A stretch of DNA of 64,000 nucleotides. Origin: Andrena cerasifolii (lineage: Eukaryota > Arthropoda > Insecta > Hymenoptera > Andrenidae). The stretch lies in the NCBI RefSeq assembly GCF_050908995.1, contig NC_135124.1, forward strand, positions 1,364,001-1,428,000, written 5' to 3'. Position numbers and translations under genes: made by a program. The notes beneath the pieces are model-generated. The model was not told where the DNA came from and did no database searches. It was given only the letters and a program-made list of their open reading frames with translations. This document shows positions 12,050 to 25,999 of this stretch, piece after piece; the first letter of the stretch is position 1; the number at the start of each line of letters is the position of its first letter.

Positions 12050-13978
12050 GTGCCATCTCTTTCGACGGCATGTTCTCCTGTTACAAAGCCCAATTTGGTG
12101 CATTCTGAAAATATTCGCCAGATTTTGGCCAATATATCAGGAGAACATGATGTGGAAAGAGGTATACTAAATTTCAGCTTCAAATGCATCGCCTTAAAGT
12201 TGCAAATAAGAGGCGCAGGCCTTTCACGAGGAGTTCGAAAATTCTGCGTCTCTTCGTTAAACAGTCACTGTCTCGAAACATCTGCGCCACTTCTCGCTCT
12301 TTGATTTGCTCTCCGGAGACGTTACTTTGTGCCATCTCTTTCGACGGCATGTTCTCCTGTTACAAAGCCCAATTTGGTGCATTCTGAAAATATTCGCCAG
12401 ATTTTGGCCAATATATCAGGAGAACATGATGTGGAAAGAGGTATACTAAATTTCAGCTTCAAATGCATCGCCTTAAAGTTGCAAATAAGAGGCGCAGGCC
12501 TTTCAAGAGGCGTTCGAAAATTCTGCGACCCTTCGTTAAACAGTCACTGTCTCGAAACATCTGCGCCACTTCTCGCTCTTTGATTTGCTCTCCGGAGACG
12601 TTACTTTGTGCCATCTCTTTCGACGGCATGTTCTCCTGTTACAAAGCCCAATTTGGTGCATTCTGAAAATATTCGCCAGATTTTGGCCAATATATCAGGA
12701 GAACATGATGTGGAAAGAGGTATACTAAATTTCAGCTTCAAATGCATCGCCTTAAAGTTGCAAATAAGAGGCGCAGGCCTTTCAAGAGGCGTTCGAAAAT
12801 GCTGCGACCCTTCGTTAAACAGTCACTGTCTCGAAACATCTGCGCCACTTCTCGCTCTTTGATTTGCTCTCCGGAGACGTTACTTTGTGTCATCTCTTTC
12901 GACGGCATGTTCTCCTGTTACAAAGCCCAATTTGGTGCATTCTGAAAATATTCGCCAGATTTTGGCCAATATATCAGGAGAACATGATGTGGAAAGAGGT
13001 ATACTAAATTTCAGCTTCAAAGGCATCGCCTAAAAGTTGCAAATAAGAAGCGCATGCCTTTCAAGAGGCGTTCGAAAATTCTGCGTCTCTTCGTTAAACA
13101 GTCACTGTCTCGAAACATCTGCGCCACTTCTCGCTCTTTGATTTGCTCTCCGGAGACGTTACTTTGTGCCATCTCTTTCGACGGCATGTTCTCCTGTTAC
13201 AAAGCCCAATTTGGTGCATTCTGAAAATATTCGCCAGATTTTGGCCAATATATCAGGAGAACATGATGTGGAAAGAGGTATACTAAATTTCAGCTTCAAA
13301 TGCATCGCCTTAAAGTTGCAAATAAGAGGCGCAGGCCTTTCAAGAGGCGTTCGAAAATGCTGCGACCCTTCGTTAAACGGTCACTGTCTCGAAACATCTG
13401 CGCCACTTCTCGCTCTTTGATTTGCTCTCCGGAGACGTTACTTTGTGTCATCTCTTTCGACGGCATGTTCTCCTGTTACAAAGCCCAATTTGGTGCATTC
13501 TGAAAATATTCGCCAGATTTTGGCCAATATATCAGGAGAACATGATGTGGAAAGAGGTATACTAAATTTCAGCTTCAAAGGCATCGCCTAAAAGTTGCAA
13601 ATAAGAAGCGCATGCCTTTCAAGAGGCGTTCGAAAATTCTGCGTCTCTTCGTTAAACAGTCACTGTCTCGAAACATCTGCGCCACTTCTCGCTCTTTGAT
13701 TTGCTCTCCGGAGACGTTACTTTGTGCCATCTCTTTCGACGGCATGTTCTCCTGTTACAAAGCCCAATTTTGTGCATTCTGAAAATTTTCGCCAGATTTT
13801 GGCCAATATATCAGGAAAACATGAAGTGGAAAGAGGTATACTAAATTTCAGCTTCAAAGGCATCGCCTTAAAGTTGCAAATAAGAGGCGCAGGCCTTTCA
13901 CGAGGAGTTCGAAAATTCTGCGTCTCTTCGTTAAACAGTCACTGTCTCGAAACATCTGCGCCACTTCTCGCTCTTTGA
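12050..13978. repeat. Block of k/l/m monomers, copy 1
   Basis: Seven monomers (c-k-l-m-l'-m-d), including two m-type units at 12887 and 13445. The rare markers CTTTCACGAGG (near 12225) and TTAAACGGTCAC (near 13379) recur 10881 bp (39 monomers) downstream. The block separates the e/f/j-rich higher-order blocks on either side. Confidence 0.75.
12887..13165. repeat. Representative m-type satellite monomer
   Basis: This subtype carries four linked changes within 35 bases: AAAGGCATC, GCCTAAAAG instead of GCCTTAAAG, AATAAGAAGCGC instead of AATAAGAGGCGC, and GCATGCC instead of GCAGGCC. Other left-array units with the full haplotype include those at 13445, 23768, 24326, 29069, 32417, 32696, 33254, 39671, 43019, 43298, 43856, 46646, 46925, 47762, 49157 and 50552, plus e-fronted versions at 27674, 31022, 38555 and 41624. 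It is frequent in the right array. Confidence 0.85.
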
Positions 13979-14002
13979 TTTGCTCTCCGGAGACGTTACT
14001 TT

Positions 14003-17000
14003 GTGCCATCTCTTTCGACGGCATGTTCTCCAGTTACAAAGCCCAATTTTGTGCATTCTGAAAATATTCGCCAGATTTTGGCCAACATATCAGGAAAACA
14101 TGAAGTGGAAAGAGGTATACTAAATTTCAGCTTCAAAGGCATCGCCTTAAAGTTGCAAATAAGAGGCGCAGGCCTTTCAAGAGGCGTTCGAAAATTCTGC
14201 GTCTCTTCGTTAAACAGTCACTGTCTCGAAACATCTGCGCCACTTCTCGCTCTTTGATTTGCTCTCCGGAGACGTTACTTTGTGCCATCTCTTTCGACGG
14301 CATGTTCTCCTATTACAAAGCCCAATTTCGTGCATTCTGAAAATTTTCGCCAGATTTTGGCCAATATATCAGGAAAACATGAAGTGGAAAGAGGTATACT
14401 AAATTTCAGCTTCAAATGCATCGCCTTAAAGTCGCAAATAAGAGGCGCAGGCCTTTCAAGAGGAGTTCGAAAATTCTGCGTCTCTTCGTTAAACAGTCAC
14501 TGTCTCGAAACATCTGCGCCACTTCTCGCTCTTTGATTTGCTCTCCGGAGACGTTACTTTGTGCCATCTCTTTCGACGGCATGTTCTCCAGTTACAAAGC
14601 CCAATTTTGTGCATTCTGAAAATATTCGCCAGATTTTGGCCAACATATCAGGAAAACATGAAGTGGAAAGAGGTATACTAAATTTCAGCTTCAAAGGCAT
14701 CGCCTTAAAGTTGCAAATAAGAGGCGCAGGCCTTTCAAGAGGCGTTCGAAAATTCTGCGTCTCTTCGTTAAACAGTCACTGTCTCGAAACATCTGCGCCA
14801 CTTCTCGCTCTTTGATTTGCTCTCCGGAGACGTTACTTTGTGCCATCTCTTTCGACGGCATGTTCTCCTGTTACAAAGCCCAATTTTGTGCATTCTGAAA
14901 ATTTTCGCCAGATTTTGGCCAATATATCAGGAAAACATGAAGTGGAAAGAGGTATACTAAATTTCAGCTTCAAATGCATCGCCTTAAAGTCGCAAATAAG
15001 AGGCGCAGGCCTTTCAAGAGGAGTTCGAAAATTCTGCGTCTCTTCGTTAAACAGTCACTGTCTCGAAACATCTGCGCCACTTCTCGCTCTTTGATTTGCT
15101 CTCCGGAGACGTTACTTTGTGCCATCTCTTTCGACGGCATGTTCTCCTGTTACAAAGCCCAATTTGGTGCATTCTGAAAATATTCGCCAGATTTTGGCCA
15201 ATATATCAGGAGAACATGATGTGGAAAGAGGAATACTAAATTTCAGCTTCAAATGCATCGCCTTAAAGTTGCAAATAAGAGGCGCAGGCCTTTCAAGAGG
15301 CGTTCGAAAATACTGCGACCCTTCGTTAAACAGTCACTGTCTCGAAACATCTGCGCCACTTCTCGCTCTTTGATTTGCTCTCCGGAGACGTTACTTTGTG
15401 CCATCTCTTTCGACGGCATGTTCTCCAGTTACAAAGCCCAATTTTGTGCATTCTGAAAATATTCGCCAGATTTTGGCCAACATATCAGGAAAACATGAAG
15501 TGGAAAGAGGTATACTAAATTTCAGCTTCAAAGGCATCGCCTTAAAGTTGCAAATAAGAGGCGCAGGCCTTTCAAGAGGCGTTCGAAAATTCTGCGTCTC
15601 TTCGTTAAACAGTCACTGTCTCGAAACATCTGCGCCACTTCTCGCTCTTTGATTTGCTCTCCGGAGACGTTACTTTGTGCCATCTCTTTCGACGGCATGT
15701 TCTCCTATTACAAAGCCCAATTTTGTGCATTCTGAAAATTTTCGCCAGATTTTGGCCAATATATCAGGAAAACATGAAGTGGAAAGAGGTATACTAAATT
15801 TCAGCTTCAAATGCATCGCTTTAAAGTTGCAAATAAGAGGCGCAGGCCTTTCAAGAGGCGTTCGAAAATTCTGCGACCTTTCGTTAAACAGTCACTGTCT
15901 GGAAACATCTGCGCCACTTCTCGCTCTTTGATTTGCTCTCCGGAGACGTTACTTTGAGCCATCTCTTTCGACGGCATGTTCTCCTGTTACAAAGCCCAAT
16001 TTGGTGCATTCTGAAAATATTCGCCAGATTTTGGCCAATTTATCAGGAGAACATGATGTGGAAAGAGGTATACTAAATTTCAGCTTCAAATGCATCGCCT
16101 TAAAGTTGCAAATAAGAGGCGCAGGCCTTTCAAGAGGCGTTCGAAAATGCTGCGAACCTTCGTTAAACAGTCACTGTCTCGAAACATCTGCGCCACTTCT
16201 CGCTCTTTGATTTGCTCTCCGGAGACGTTACTTTGTGCCATCTCTTTCGACGGCATGTTCTCCTGTTACAAAGCCCAATTTTGTGCATTCTGAAAATTTT
16301 CGCCAGATTTTGGCCAATATATCAGGAAAACATGAAGTGGAAAGAGGTATACTAAATTTCAGCTTCAAATGCATCGCCTTAAAGTCGCAAATAAGAGGCG
16401 CAGGCCTTTCAAGAGGCGTTCGAAAATTCTGCGTCTCTTCGTTAAACAGTCACTGTCTCGAAACATCTGCGCCACTTCTCGCTCTTTGATTTGCTCTCCG
16501 GAGACGTTACTTTGTGCCATCTCTTTCGACGGCATGTTCTCCAGTTACAAAGCCCAATTTTGTGCATTCTGAAAATATTCGCCAGATTTTGGCCAACATA
16601 TCAGGAAAACATGAAGTGGAAAGAGGTATACTAAATTTCAGCTTCAAAGGCATCGCCTTAAAGTTGCAAATAAGAGGCGCAGGCCTTTCAAGAGGCGTTC
16701 GAAAATTCTGCGTCTCTTCGTTAAACAGTCACTGTCTCGAAACATCTGCGCCACTTCTCGCTCTTTGATTTGCTCTCCGGAGACGTTACTTTGTGCCATC
16801 TCTTTCGACGGCATGTTCTCCTATTACAAAGCCCAATTTCGTGCATTCTGAAAATTTTCGCCAGATTTTGGCCAATATATCAGGAAAACATGAAGTGGAA
16901 AGAGGTATACTAAATTTCAGCTTCAAATGCATCGCCTTAAAGTCGCAAATAAGAGGCGCAGGCCTTTCAAGAGGAGTTCGAAAATTCTGCGTCTCTTCGT

Positions 17001-19861
17001 TAAACAGTCACTGTCTCGAAACATCTGCGCCACTTCTCGCTCTTTGATTTGCTCTCCGGAGACGTTACTTTGTGCCATCTCTTTCGACGGCATGTTCTCC
17101 AGTTACAAAGCCCAATTTTGTGCATTCTGAAAATATTCGCCAGATTTTGGCCAACATATCAGGAAAACATGAAGTGGAAAGAGGTATACTAAATTTCAGC
17201 TTCAAAGGCATCGCCTTAAAGTTGCAAATAAGAGGCGCAGGCCTTTCAAGAGGCGTTCGAAAATTCTGCGTCTCTTCGTTAAACAGTCACTGTCTCGAAA
17301 CATCTGCGCCACTTCTCGCTCTTTGATTTGCTCTCCGGAGACGTTACTTTGTGCCATCTCTTTCGACGGCATGTTCTCCTGTTACAAAGCCCAATTTTGT
17401 GCATTCTGAAAATTTTCGCCAGATTTTGGCCAATATATCAGGAAAACATGAAGTGGAAAGAGGTATACTAAATTTCAGCTTCAAATGCATCGCCTTAAAG
17501 TCGCAAATAAGAGGCGCAGGCCTTTCAAGAGGAGTTCGAAAATTCTGCGTCTCTTCGTTAAACAGTCACTGTCTCGAAACATCTGCGCCACTTCTCGCTC
17601 TTTGATTTGCTCTCCGGAGACGTTACTTTGTGCCATCTCTTTCGACGGCATGTTCTCCTGTTACAAAGCCCAATTTGGTGCATTCTGAAAATATTCGCCA
17701 GATTTTGGCCAATATATCAGGAGAACATGATGTGGAAAGAGGAATACTAAATTTCAGCTTCAAATGCATCGCCTTAAAGTTGCAAATAAGAGGCGCAGGC
17801 CTTTCAAGAGGCGTTCGAAAATACTGCGACCCTTCGTTAAACAGTCACTGTCTCGAAACATCTGCGCCACTTCTCGCTCTTTGATTTGCTCTCCGGAGAC
17901 GTTACTTTGTGCCATCTCTTTCGACGGCATGTTCTCCAGTTACAAAGCCCAATTTTGTGCATTCTGAAAATATTCGCCAGATTTTGGCCAACATATCAGG
18001 AAAACATGAAGTGGAAAGAGGTATACTAAATTTCAGCTTCAAAGGCATCGCCTTAAAGTTGCAAATAAGAGGCGCAGGCCTTTCAAGAGGCGTTCGAAAA
18101 TTCTGCGTCTCTTCGTTAAACAGTCACTGTCTCGAAACATCTGCGCCACTTCTCGCTCTTTGATTTGCTCTCCGGAGACGTTACTTTGTGCCATCTCTTT
18201 CGACGGCATGTTCTCCTATTACAAAGCCCAATTTTGTGCATTCTGAAAATTTTCGCCAGATTTTGGCCAATATATCAGGAAAACATGAAGTGGAAAGAGG
18301 TATACTAAATTTCAGCTTCAAATGCATCGCCTTAAAGTCGCAAATAAGAGGCGCAGGCCTTTCAAGAGGAGTTCGAAAATTCTGCGTCTCTTCGTTAAAC
18401 AGTCACTGTCTCGAAACATCTGCGCCACTTCTCGCTCTTTGATTTGCTCTCCGGAGACGTTACTTTGTGCCATCTCTTTCGACGGCATGTTCTCCTGTTA
18501 CAAAGCCCAATTTGGTGCATTCTGAAAATATTCGCCAGATTTTGGCCAATATATCAGGAGAACATGATGTGGAAAGAGGTATACTAAATTTCAGCTTCAA
18601 ATGCATCGCCTTAAAGTTGCAAATAAGAGGCGCAGGCCTTTCAAGAGGCGTTCGAAAATTCTGCGACCTTTCGTTAAACAGTCACTGTCTGGAAACATCT
18701 GCGCCACTTCTCGCTCTTTGATTTGCTCTCCGGAGACGTTACTTTGAGCCATCTCTTTCGACGGCATGTTCTCCTGTTACAAAGCCCAATTTGGTGCATT
18801 CTGAAAATATTCGCCAGATTTTGGCCAATTTATCAGGAGAACATGATGTGGAAAGAGGTATACTAAATTTCAGCTTCAAATGCATCGCCTTAAAGTTGCA
18901 AATAAGAGGCGCAGGCCTTTCAAGAGGCGTTCGAAAATGCTGCGAACCTTCGTTAAACAGTCACTGTCTCGAAACATCTGCGCCACTTCTCGCTCTTTGA
19001 TTTGCTCTCCGGAGACGTTACTTTGTGCCATCTCTTTCGACGGCATGTTCTCCTGTTACAAAGCCCAATTTTGTGCATTCTGAAAATTTTCGCCAGATTT
19101 TGGCCAATATATCAGGAAAACATGAAGTGGAAAGAGGTATACTAAATTTCAGCTTCAAATGCATCGCCTTAAAGTCGCAAATAAGAGGCGCAGGCCTTTC
19201 AAGAGGAGTTCGAAAATTCTGCGTCTCTTCGTTAAACAGTCACTGTCTCGAAACATCTGCGCCACTTCTCGCTCTTTGATTTGCTCTCCGGAGACGTTAC
19301 TTTGTGCCATCTCTTTCGACGGCATGTTCTCCTGTTACAAAGCCCAATTTGGTGCATTCTGAAAATATTCGCCAGATTTTGGCCAATATATCAGGAGAAC
19401 ATGAAATGGAAAGAGGTATACTAAATTTCAGCTTCAAAGGCATCGCCTTAAAGTTGCAAATAAGAGGCGCAGGCCTTTCAAGAGGAGTTCGAAAATTCTG
19501 CGTCTCTTCGTTAAACAGTCACTGTCTCGAAACATCTGCGCCACTTCTCGCTCTTTGATTTGCTCTCCGGAGACGTTACTTTGTGCCATCTCTTTCGACG
19601 GCATGTTCTCCTGTTACAAAGCCCAATTTGGTGCATTCTGAAAATATTCGCCAGATTTTGGCCAATTTATCAGGAGAACATGATGTGGAAAGAGGTATAC
19701 TAAATTTCAGCTTCAAATGCATCGCCTTAAAGTTGCAAATAAGAGGCGCAGGCCTTTCAAGAGGCGTTCGAAAATGCTGCGACCCTTCGTTAAACAGTCA
19801 CTGTCTGGAAACATCTGCGCCACTTCTCGCTCTTTGATTTGCTCTCCGGAGACGTTACTTT
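14003..19861. repeat. Third related higher-order block (21 monomers, 5859 bp)
   Basis: The order is e-f-e-j-g-e-h-i-j-e-f-e-j-g-e-f-h'-i-j-b-a. It is colinear with 1169-6748, which has the same order but lacks one monomer because e and j are fused there into a hybrid. The alternation of two f variants (AATTTCGTGC then AATTTTGTGC) is kept in the same positions. A private change, CATCGCTTTAAAG, occurs near 15818. The offset to 2006-6748 is 13113 bp (47 monomers). Confidence 0.8.
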
Positions 19862-20140
19862 GAGCCATCTCTTTCGACGGCATGTTCTCCTGTTACAAAG
19901 CCCAATTTTGTGCATTCTGAAAATTTTCGCCAGATTTTGGCCAATATATCAGGAAAACATGAAGTGGAAAGAGGTATACTAAATTTCAGCTTCAAAGGCA
20001 TCGCCTTAAAGTTGCAAATAAGAGGCGCAGGCCTTTCACGAGGAGTTCGAAAATTCTGCGTCTCTTCGTTAAACAGTCACTGTCTCGAAACATCTGCGCC
20101 ACTTCTCGCTCTTTGATTTGCTCTCCGGAGACGTTACTTT

Positions 20141-22651
20141 GTGCCATCTCTTTCGACGGCATGTTCTCCTGTTACAAAGCCCAATTTGGTGCATTCTGAA
20201 AATATTCGCCAGATTTTGGCCAATATATCAGGAGAACATGAAATGGAAATAGGTATACTAAATTTCAGCTTCAAAGGCATCGCCTTAAAGTTGCAAATAA
20301 GAGGCGCAGGCCTTTCAAGAGGAGTTCGAAAATTCTGCGTCTCTTCGTTAAACAGTCACTGTCTCGAAACATCTGCGCCACTTCTCGCTCTTTGATTTGC
20401 TCTCCGGAGACGTTACTTTGAGCCATCTCTTTCGACGGCATGTTCTCCTGTTACAAAGCCCAATTTGGTGCATTCTGAAAATATTCGCCAGATTTTGGCC
20501 AATTTATCAGGAGAACATGATGTGGAAAGAGGTATACTAAATTTCAGCTTCAAATGCATCGCCTTAAAGTTGCAAATAAGAGGCGCAGGCCTTTCAAGAG
20601 GCGTTCGAAAATGCTGCGAACCTTCGTTAAACAGTCACTGTCTCGAAACATCTGCGCCACTTCTCGCTCTTTGATTTGCTCTCCGGAGACGTTACTTTGT
20701 GCCATCTCTTTCGACGGCATGTTCTCCTGTTACAAAGCCCAATTTTGTGCATTCTGAAAATTTTCGCCAGATTTTGGCCAATATATCAGGAAAACATGAA
20801 GTGGAAAGAGGTATACTAAATTTCAGCTTCAAATGCATCGCCTTAAAGTCGCAAATAAGAGGCGCAGGCCTTTCAAGAGGAGTTCGAAAATTCTGCGTCT
20901 CTTCGTTAAACAGTCACTGTCTCGAAACATCTGCGCCACTTCTCGCTCTTTGATTTGCTCTCCGGAGACGTTACTTTGTGCCATCTCTTTCGACGGCATG
21001 TTCTCCTGTTACAAAGCCCAATTTGGTGCATTCTGAAAATATTCGCCAGATTTTGGCCAATATACCAGGAGAACATGAAATGGAAAGAGGTATACTAAAT
21101 TTCAGCTTCAAAGGCATCGCCTTAAAGTTGCAAATAAGAGGCGCAGGCCTTTCAAGAGGAGTTCGAAAATTCTGCGTCTCTTCGTTAAACAGTCACTGTC
21201 TCGAAACATCTGCGCCACTTCTCGCTCTTTGATTTGCTCTCCGGAGACGTTACTTTGTGCCATCTCTTTCGACGGCATGTTCTCCTGTTACAAAGCCCAA
21301 TTTGGTGCATTCTGAAAATATTCGCCAGATTTTGGCCAATTTATCAGGAGAACATGATGTGGAAAGAGGTATACTAAATTTCAGCTTCAAATGCATCGCC
21401 TTAAAGTTGCAAATAAGAGGCGCAGGCCTTTCAAGAGGCGTTCGAAAATGCTGCGACCCTTCGTTAAACAGTCACTGTCTGGAAACATCTGCGCCACTTC
21501 TTGCTCTTTGATTTGCTCTCCGGAGACGTTACTTTGAGCCATCTCTTTCGACGGCATGTTCTCCTGTTACAAAGCCCAATTTGGTGCATTCTGAAAATAT
21601 TCGCCAGATTTTGGCCAATATATCAGGAGAACATGAAATGGAAAGAGGTATACTAAATTTCAGCTTCAAAGGCATCGCCTTAAAGTTGCAAATAAGAGGC
21701 GCAGGCCTTTCAAGAGGAGTTCGAAAATTCTGCGTCTCTTCGTTAAACAGTCACTGTCTCGAAACATCTGCGCCACTTCTCGCTCTTTGATTTGCTCTCC
21801 GGAGACGTTACTTTGTGCCATCTCTTTCGACGGCATGTTCTCCTGTTACAAAGCCCAATTTGGTGCATTCTGAAAATATTCGCCAGATTTTGGCCAATAT
21901 ATCAGGAGAACATGATGTGGAAAGAGGTATACTAAATTTCAGCTTCAAATGCATCGCCTTAAAGTTGCAAATAAGAGGCGCAGGCCTTTCAAGAGGAGTT
22001 CGAAAATTCTGCGTCTCTTCGTTAAACAGTCACTGTCTCGAAACATCTGCGCCACTTCTCGCTCTTTGATTTGCTCTCCGGAGACGTTACTTTGTGCCAT
22101 CTCTTTCGACGGCATGTTCTCGTGTTACAAAGCCCAATTTTGTGCATTCTGAAAATTTTCGCCAGATTTTGGCCAATATATCAGGAAAACATGAAGTGGA
22201 AAGAGGTATACTAAATTTCAGCTTCAAAGGCATCGCCTTAAAGTTGCAAATAAGAGGCGCAGGCCTTTCACGAGGAGTTCGAAAATTCTGCGTCTCTTCG
22301 TTAAACAGTCACTGTCTCGAAACATCTGCGCCACTTCTCGCTCTTTGATTTGCTCTCCGGAGACGTTACTTTGTGCCATCTCTTTCGACGGCATGTTCTC
22401 CTGTTACAAAGCCCAATTTGGTGCATTCTGAAAATATTCGCCAGATTTTGGCCAATATATCAGGAGAACATGAAATGGAAATAGGTATACTAAATTTCAG
22501 CTTCAAAGGCATCGCCTTAAAGTTGCAAATAAGAGGCGCAGGCCTTTCAAGAGGAGTTCGAAAATTCTGCGTCTCTTCGTTAAACAGTCACTGTCTCGAA
22601 ACATCTGCGCCACTTCTCGCTCTTTGATTTGCTCTCCGGAGACGTTACTTT
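20141..22651. repeat. Local 8-monomer duplication with private GGAAATAGG marker
   Basis: Two b-type monomers carry GGAAATAGGTATAC instead of GGAAAGAGGTATAC, at 20141-20419 and 22373-22651, exactly 2232 bp (8 monomers) apart. Between them runs i-j-b-a-b-c-d. A single private base shared over this distance is best explained by duplication of a multi-monomer segment. Confidence 0.6.
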
Positions 22652-22930
22652 GTGCCATCTCTTTCGACGGCATGTTCTCCTGTTACAAAGCCCAATTTGG
22701 TGCATTCTGAAAATATTCGCCAGATTTTGGCCAATATATCAGGAGAACATGATGTGGAAAGAGGTATACTAAATTTCAGCTTCAAATGCATCGCCTTAAA
22801 GTTGCAAATACGAGGCGCAGGCCTTTCAAGAGGCGTTCGAAAATTCTGCGACCCTTCGTTAAACAGTCACTGTCTCGAAACATCTGCGCCACTTCTCGCT
22901 CTTTGATTTGCTCTCCGGAGACGTTACTTT

Positions 22931-24859
22931 GTGCCATCTCTTTCGACGGCATGTTCTCCTGTTACAAAGCCCAATTTGGTGCATTCTGAAAATATTCGCC
23001 AGATTTTGGCCAATATATCAGGAGAACATGATGTGGAAAGAGGTATACTAAATTTCAGCTTCAAATGCATCGCCTTAAAGTTGCAAATAAGAGGCGCAGG
23101 CCTTTCACGAGGAGTTCGAAAATTCTGCGTCTCTTCGTTAAACAGTCACTGTCTCGAAACATCTGCGCCACTTCTCGCTCTTTGATTTGCTCTCCGGAGA
23201 CGTTACTTTGTGCCATCTCTTTCGACGGCATGTTCTCCTGTTACAAAGCCCAATTTGGTGCATTCTGAAAATATTCGCCAGATTTTGGCCAATATATCAG
23301 GAGAACATGATGTGGAAAGAGGTATACTAAATTTCAGCTTCAAATGCATCGCCTTAAAGTTGCAAATAAGAGGCGCAGGCCTTTCAAGAGGCGTTCGAAA
23401 ATTCTGCGACCCTTCGTTAAACAGTCACTGTCTCGAAACATCTGCGCCACTTCTCGCTCTTTGATTTGCTCTCCGGAGACGTTACTTTGTGCCATCTCTT
23501 TCGACGGCATGTTCTCCTGTTACAAAGCCCAATTTGGTGCATTCTGAAAATATTCGCCAGATTTTGGCCAATATATCAGGAGAACATGATGTGGAAAGAG
23601 GTATACTAAATTTCAGCTTCAAATGCATCGCCTTAAAGTTGCAAATAAGAGGCGCAGGCCTTTCAAGAGGCGTTCGAAAATGCTGCGACCCTTCGTTAAA
23701 CAGTCACTGTCTCGAAACATCTGCGCCACTTCTCGCTCTTTGATTTGCTCTCCGGAGACGTTACTTTGTGTCATCTCTTTCGACGGCATGTTCTCCTGTT
23801 ACAAAGCCCAATTTGGTGCATTCTGAAAATATTCGCCAGATTTTGGCCAATATATCAGGAGAACATGATGTGGAAAGAGGTATACTAAATTTCAGCTTCA
23901 AAGGCATCGCCTAAAAGTTGCAAATAAGAAGCGCATGCCTTTCAAGAGGCGTTCGAAAATTCTGCGTCTCTTCGTTAAACAGTCACTGTCTCGAAACATC
24001 TGCGCCACTTCTCGCTCTTTGATTTGCTCTCCGGAGACGTTACTTTGTGCCATCTCTTTCGACGGCATGTTCTCCTGTTACAAAGCCCAATTTGGTGCAT
24101 TCTGAAAATATTCGCCAGATTTTGGCCAATATATCAGGAGAACATGATGTGGAAAGAGGTATACTAAATTTCAGCTTCAAATGCATCGCCTTAAAGTTGC
24201 AAATAAGAGGCGCAGGCCTTTCAAGAGGCGTTCGAAAATGCTGCGACCCTTCGTTAAACGGTCACTGTCTCGAAACATCTGCGCCACTTCTCGCTCTTTG
24301 ATTTGCTCTCCGGAGACGTTACTTTGTGTCATCTCTTTCGACGGCATGTTCTCCTGTTACAAAGCCCAATTTGGTGCATTCTGAAAATATTCGCCAGATT
24401 TTGGCCAATATATCAGGAGAACATGATGTGGAAAGAGGTATACTAAATTTCAGCTTCAAAGGCATCGCCTAAAAGTTGCAAATAAGAAGCGCATGCCTTT
24501 CAAGAGGCGTTCGAAAATTCTGCGTCTCTTCGTTAAACAGTCACTGTCTCGAAACATCTGCGCCACTTCTCGCTCTTTGATTTGCTCTCCGGAGACGTTA
24601 CTTTGTGCCATCTCTTTCGACGGCATGTTCTCCTGTTACAAAGCCCAATTTTGTGCATTCTGAAAATTTTCGCCAGATTTTGGCCAATATATCAGGAAAA
24701 CATGAAGTGGAAAGAGGTATACTAAATTTCAGCTTCAAAGGCATCGCCTTAAAGTTGCAAATAAGAGGCGCAGGCCTTTCACGAGGAGTTCGAAAATTCT
24801 GCGTCTCTTCGTTAAACAGTCACTGTCTCGAAACATCTGCGCCACTTCTCGCTCTTTGA
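22931..24859. repeat. Block of k/l/m monomers, copy 2
   Basis: Same subtype order and rare markers as 12050-13978, offset 10881 bp. The TTAAACGGTCAC marker lies near 24260. The next monomer (24884) is a j unit with GGCATATTCTCC that copy 1 lacks, so the copies differ in local monomer number after this point. Confidence 0.75.
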
Positions 24860-25999
24860 TTTGCTCTCCGGAGACGTTACTTTGTGCCATCTCTTTCGAC
24901 GGCATATTCTCCTGTTACAAAGCCCAATTTTGTGCATTCTGAAAATTTTCGCCAGATTTTGGCCAATATATCAGGAAAACATGAAGTGGAAAGAGGTATA
25001 CTAAATTTCAGCTTCAAATGCATCGCCTTAAAGTCGCAAATAAGAGGCGCAGGCCTTTCAAGAGGAGTTCGAAAATTCTGCGTCTCTTCGTTAAACAGTC
25101 ACTGTCTCGAAACATCTGCGCCACTTCTCGCTCTTTGATTTGCTCTCCGGAGACGTTACTTTGTGCCATCTCTTTCGACGGCATGTTCTCCAGTTACAAA
25201 GCCCAATTTTGTGCATTCTGAAAATATTCGCCAGATTTTGGCCAACATATCAGAAAAACATGAAGTGGAAAGAGGTATACTAAATTTCAGCTTCAAAGGC
25301 ATCGCCTTAAAGTTGCAAATAAGAGGCGCAGGCCTTTCAAGAGGCGTTCGAAAATTCTGCGTCTCTTCGTTAAACAGTCACTGTCTCGAAACATCTGCGC
25401 CACTTCTCGCTCTTTGATTTGCTCTCCGGAGACGTTACTTTGTGCCATCTCTTTCGACGGCATGTTCTCCTATTACAAAGCCCAATTTCGTGCATTCTGA
25501 AAATTTTCGCCAGATTTTGGCCAATATATCAGGAAAACATGAAGTGGAAAGAGGTATACTAAATTTCAGCTTCAAATGCATCGCCTTAAAGTCGCAAATA
25601 AGAGGCGCAGGCCTTTCAAGAGGAGTTCGAAAATTCTGCGTCTCTTCGTTAAACAGTCACTGTCTCGAAACATCTGCGCCACTTCTCGCTCTTTGATTTG
25701 CTCTCCGGAGACGTTACTTTGTGCCATCTCTTTCGACGGCATGTTCTCCAGTTACAAAGCCCAATTTTGTGCATTCTGAAAATATTCGCCAGATTTTGGC
25801 CAACATATCAGGAAAACATGAAGTGGAAAGAGGTATACTAAATTTCAGCTTCAAAGGCATCGCCTTAAAGTTGCAAATAAGAGGCGCAGGCCTTTCAAGA
25901 GGCGTTCGAAAATTCTGCGTCTCTTCGTTAAACAGTCACTGTCTCGAAACATCTGCGCCACTTCTCGCTCTTTGATTTGCTCTCCGGAGACGTTACTTT

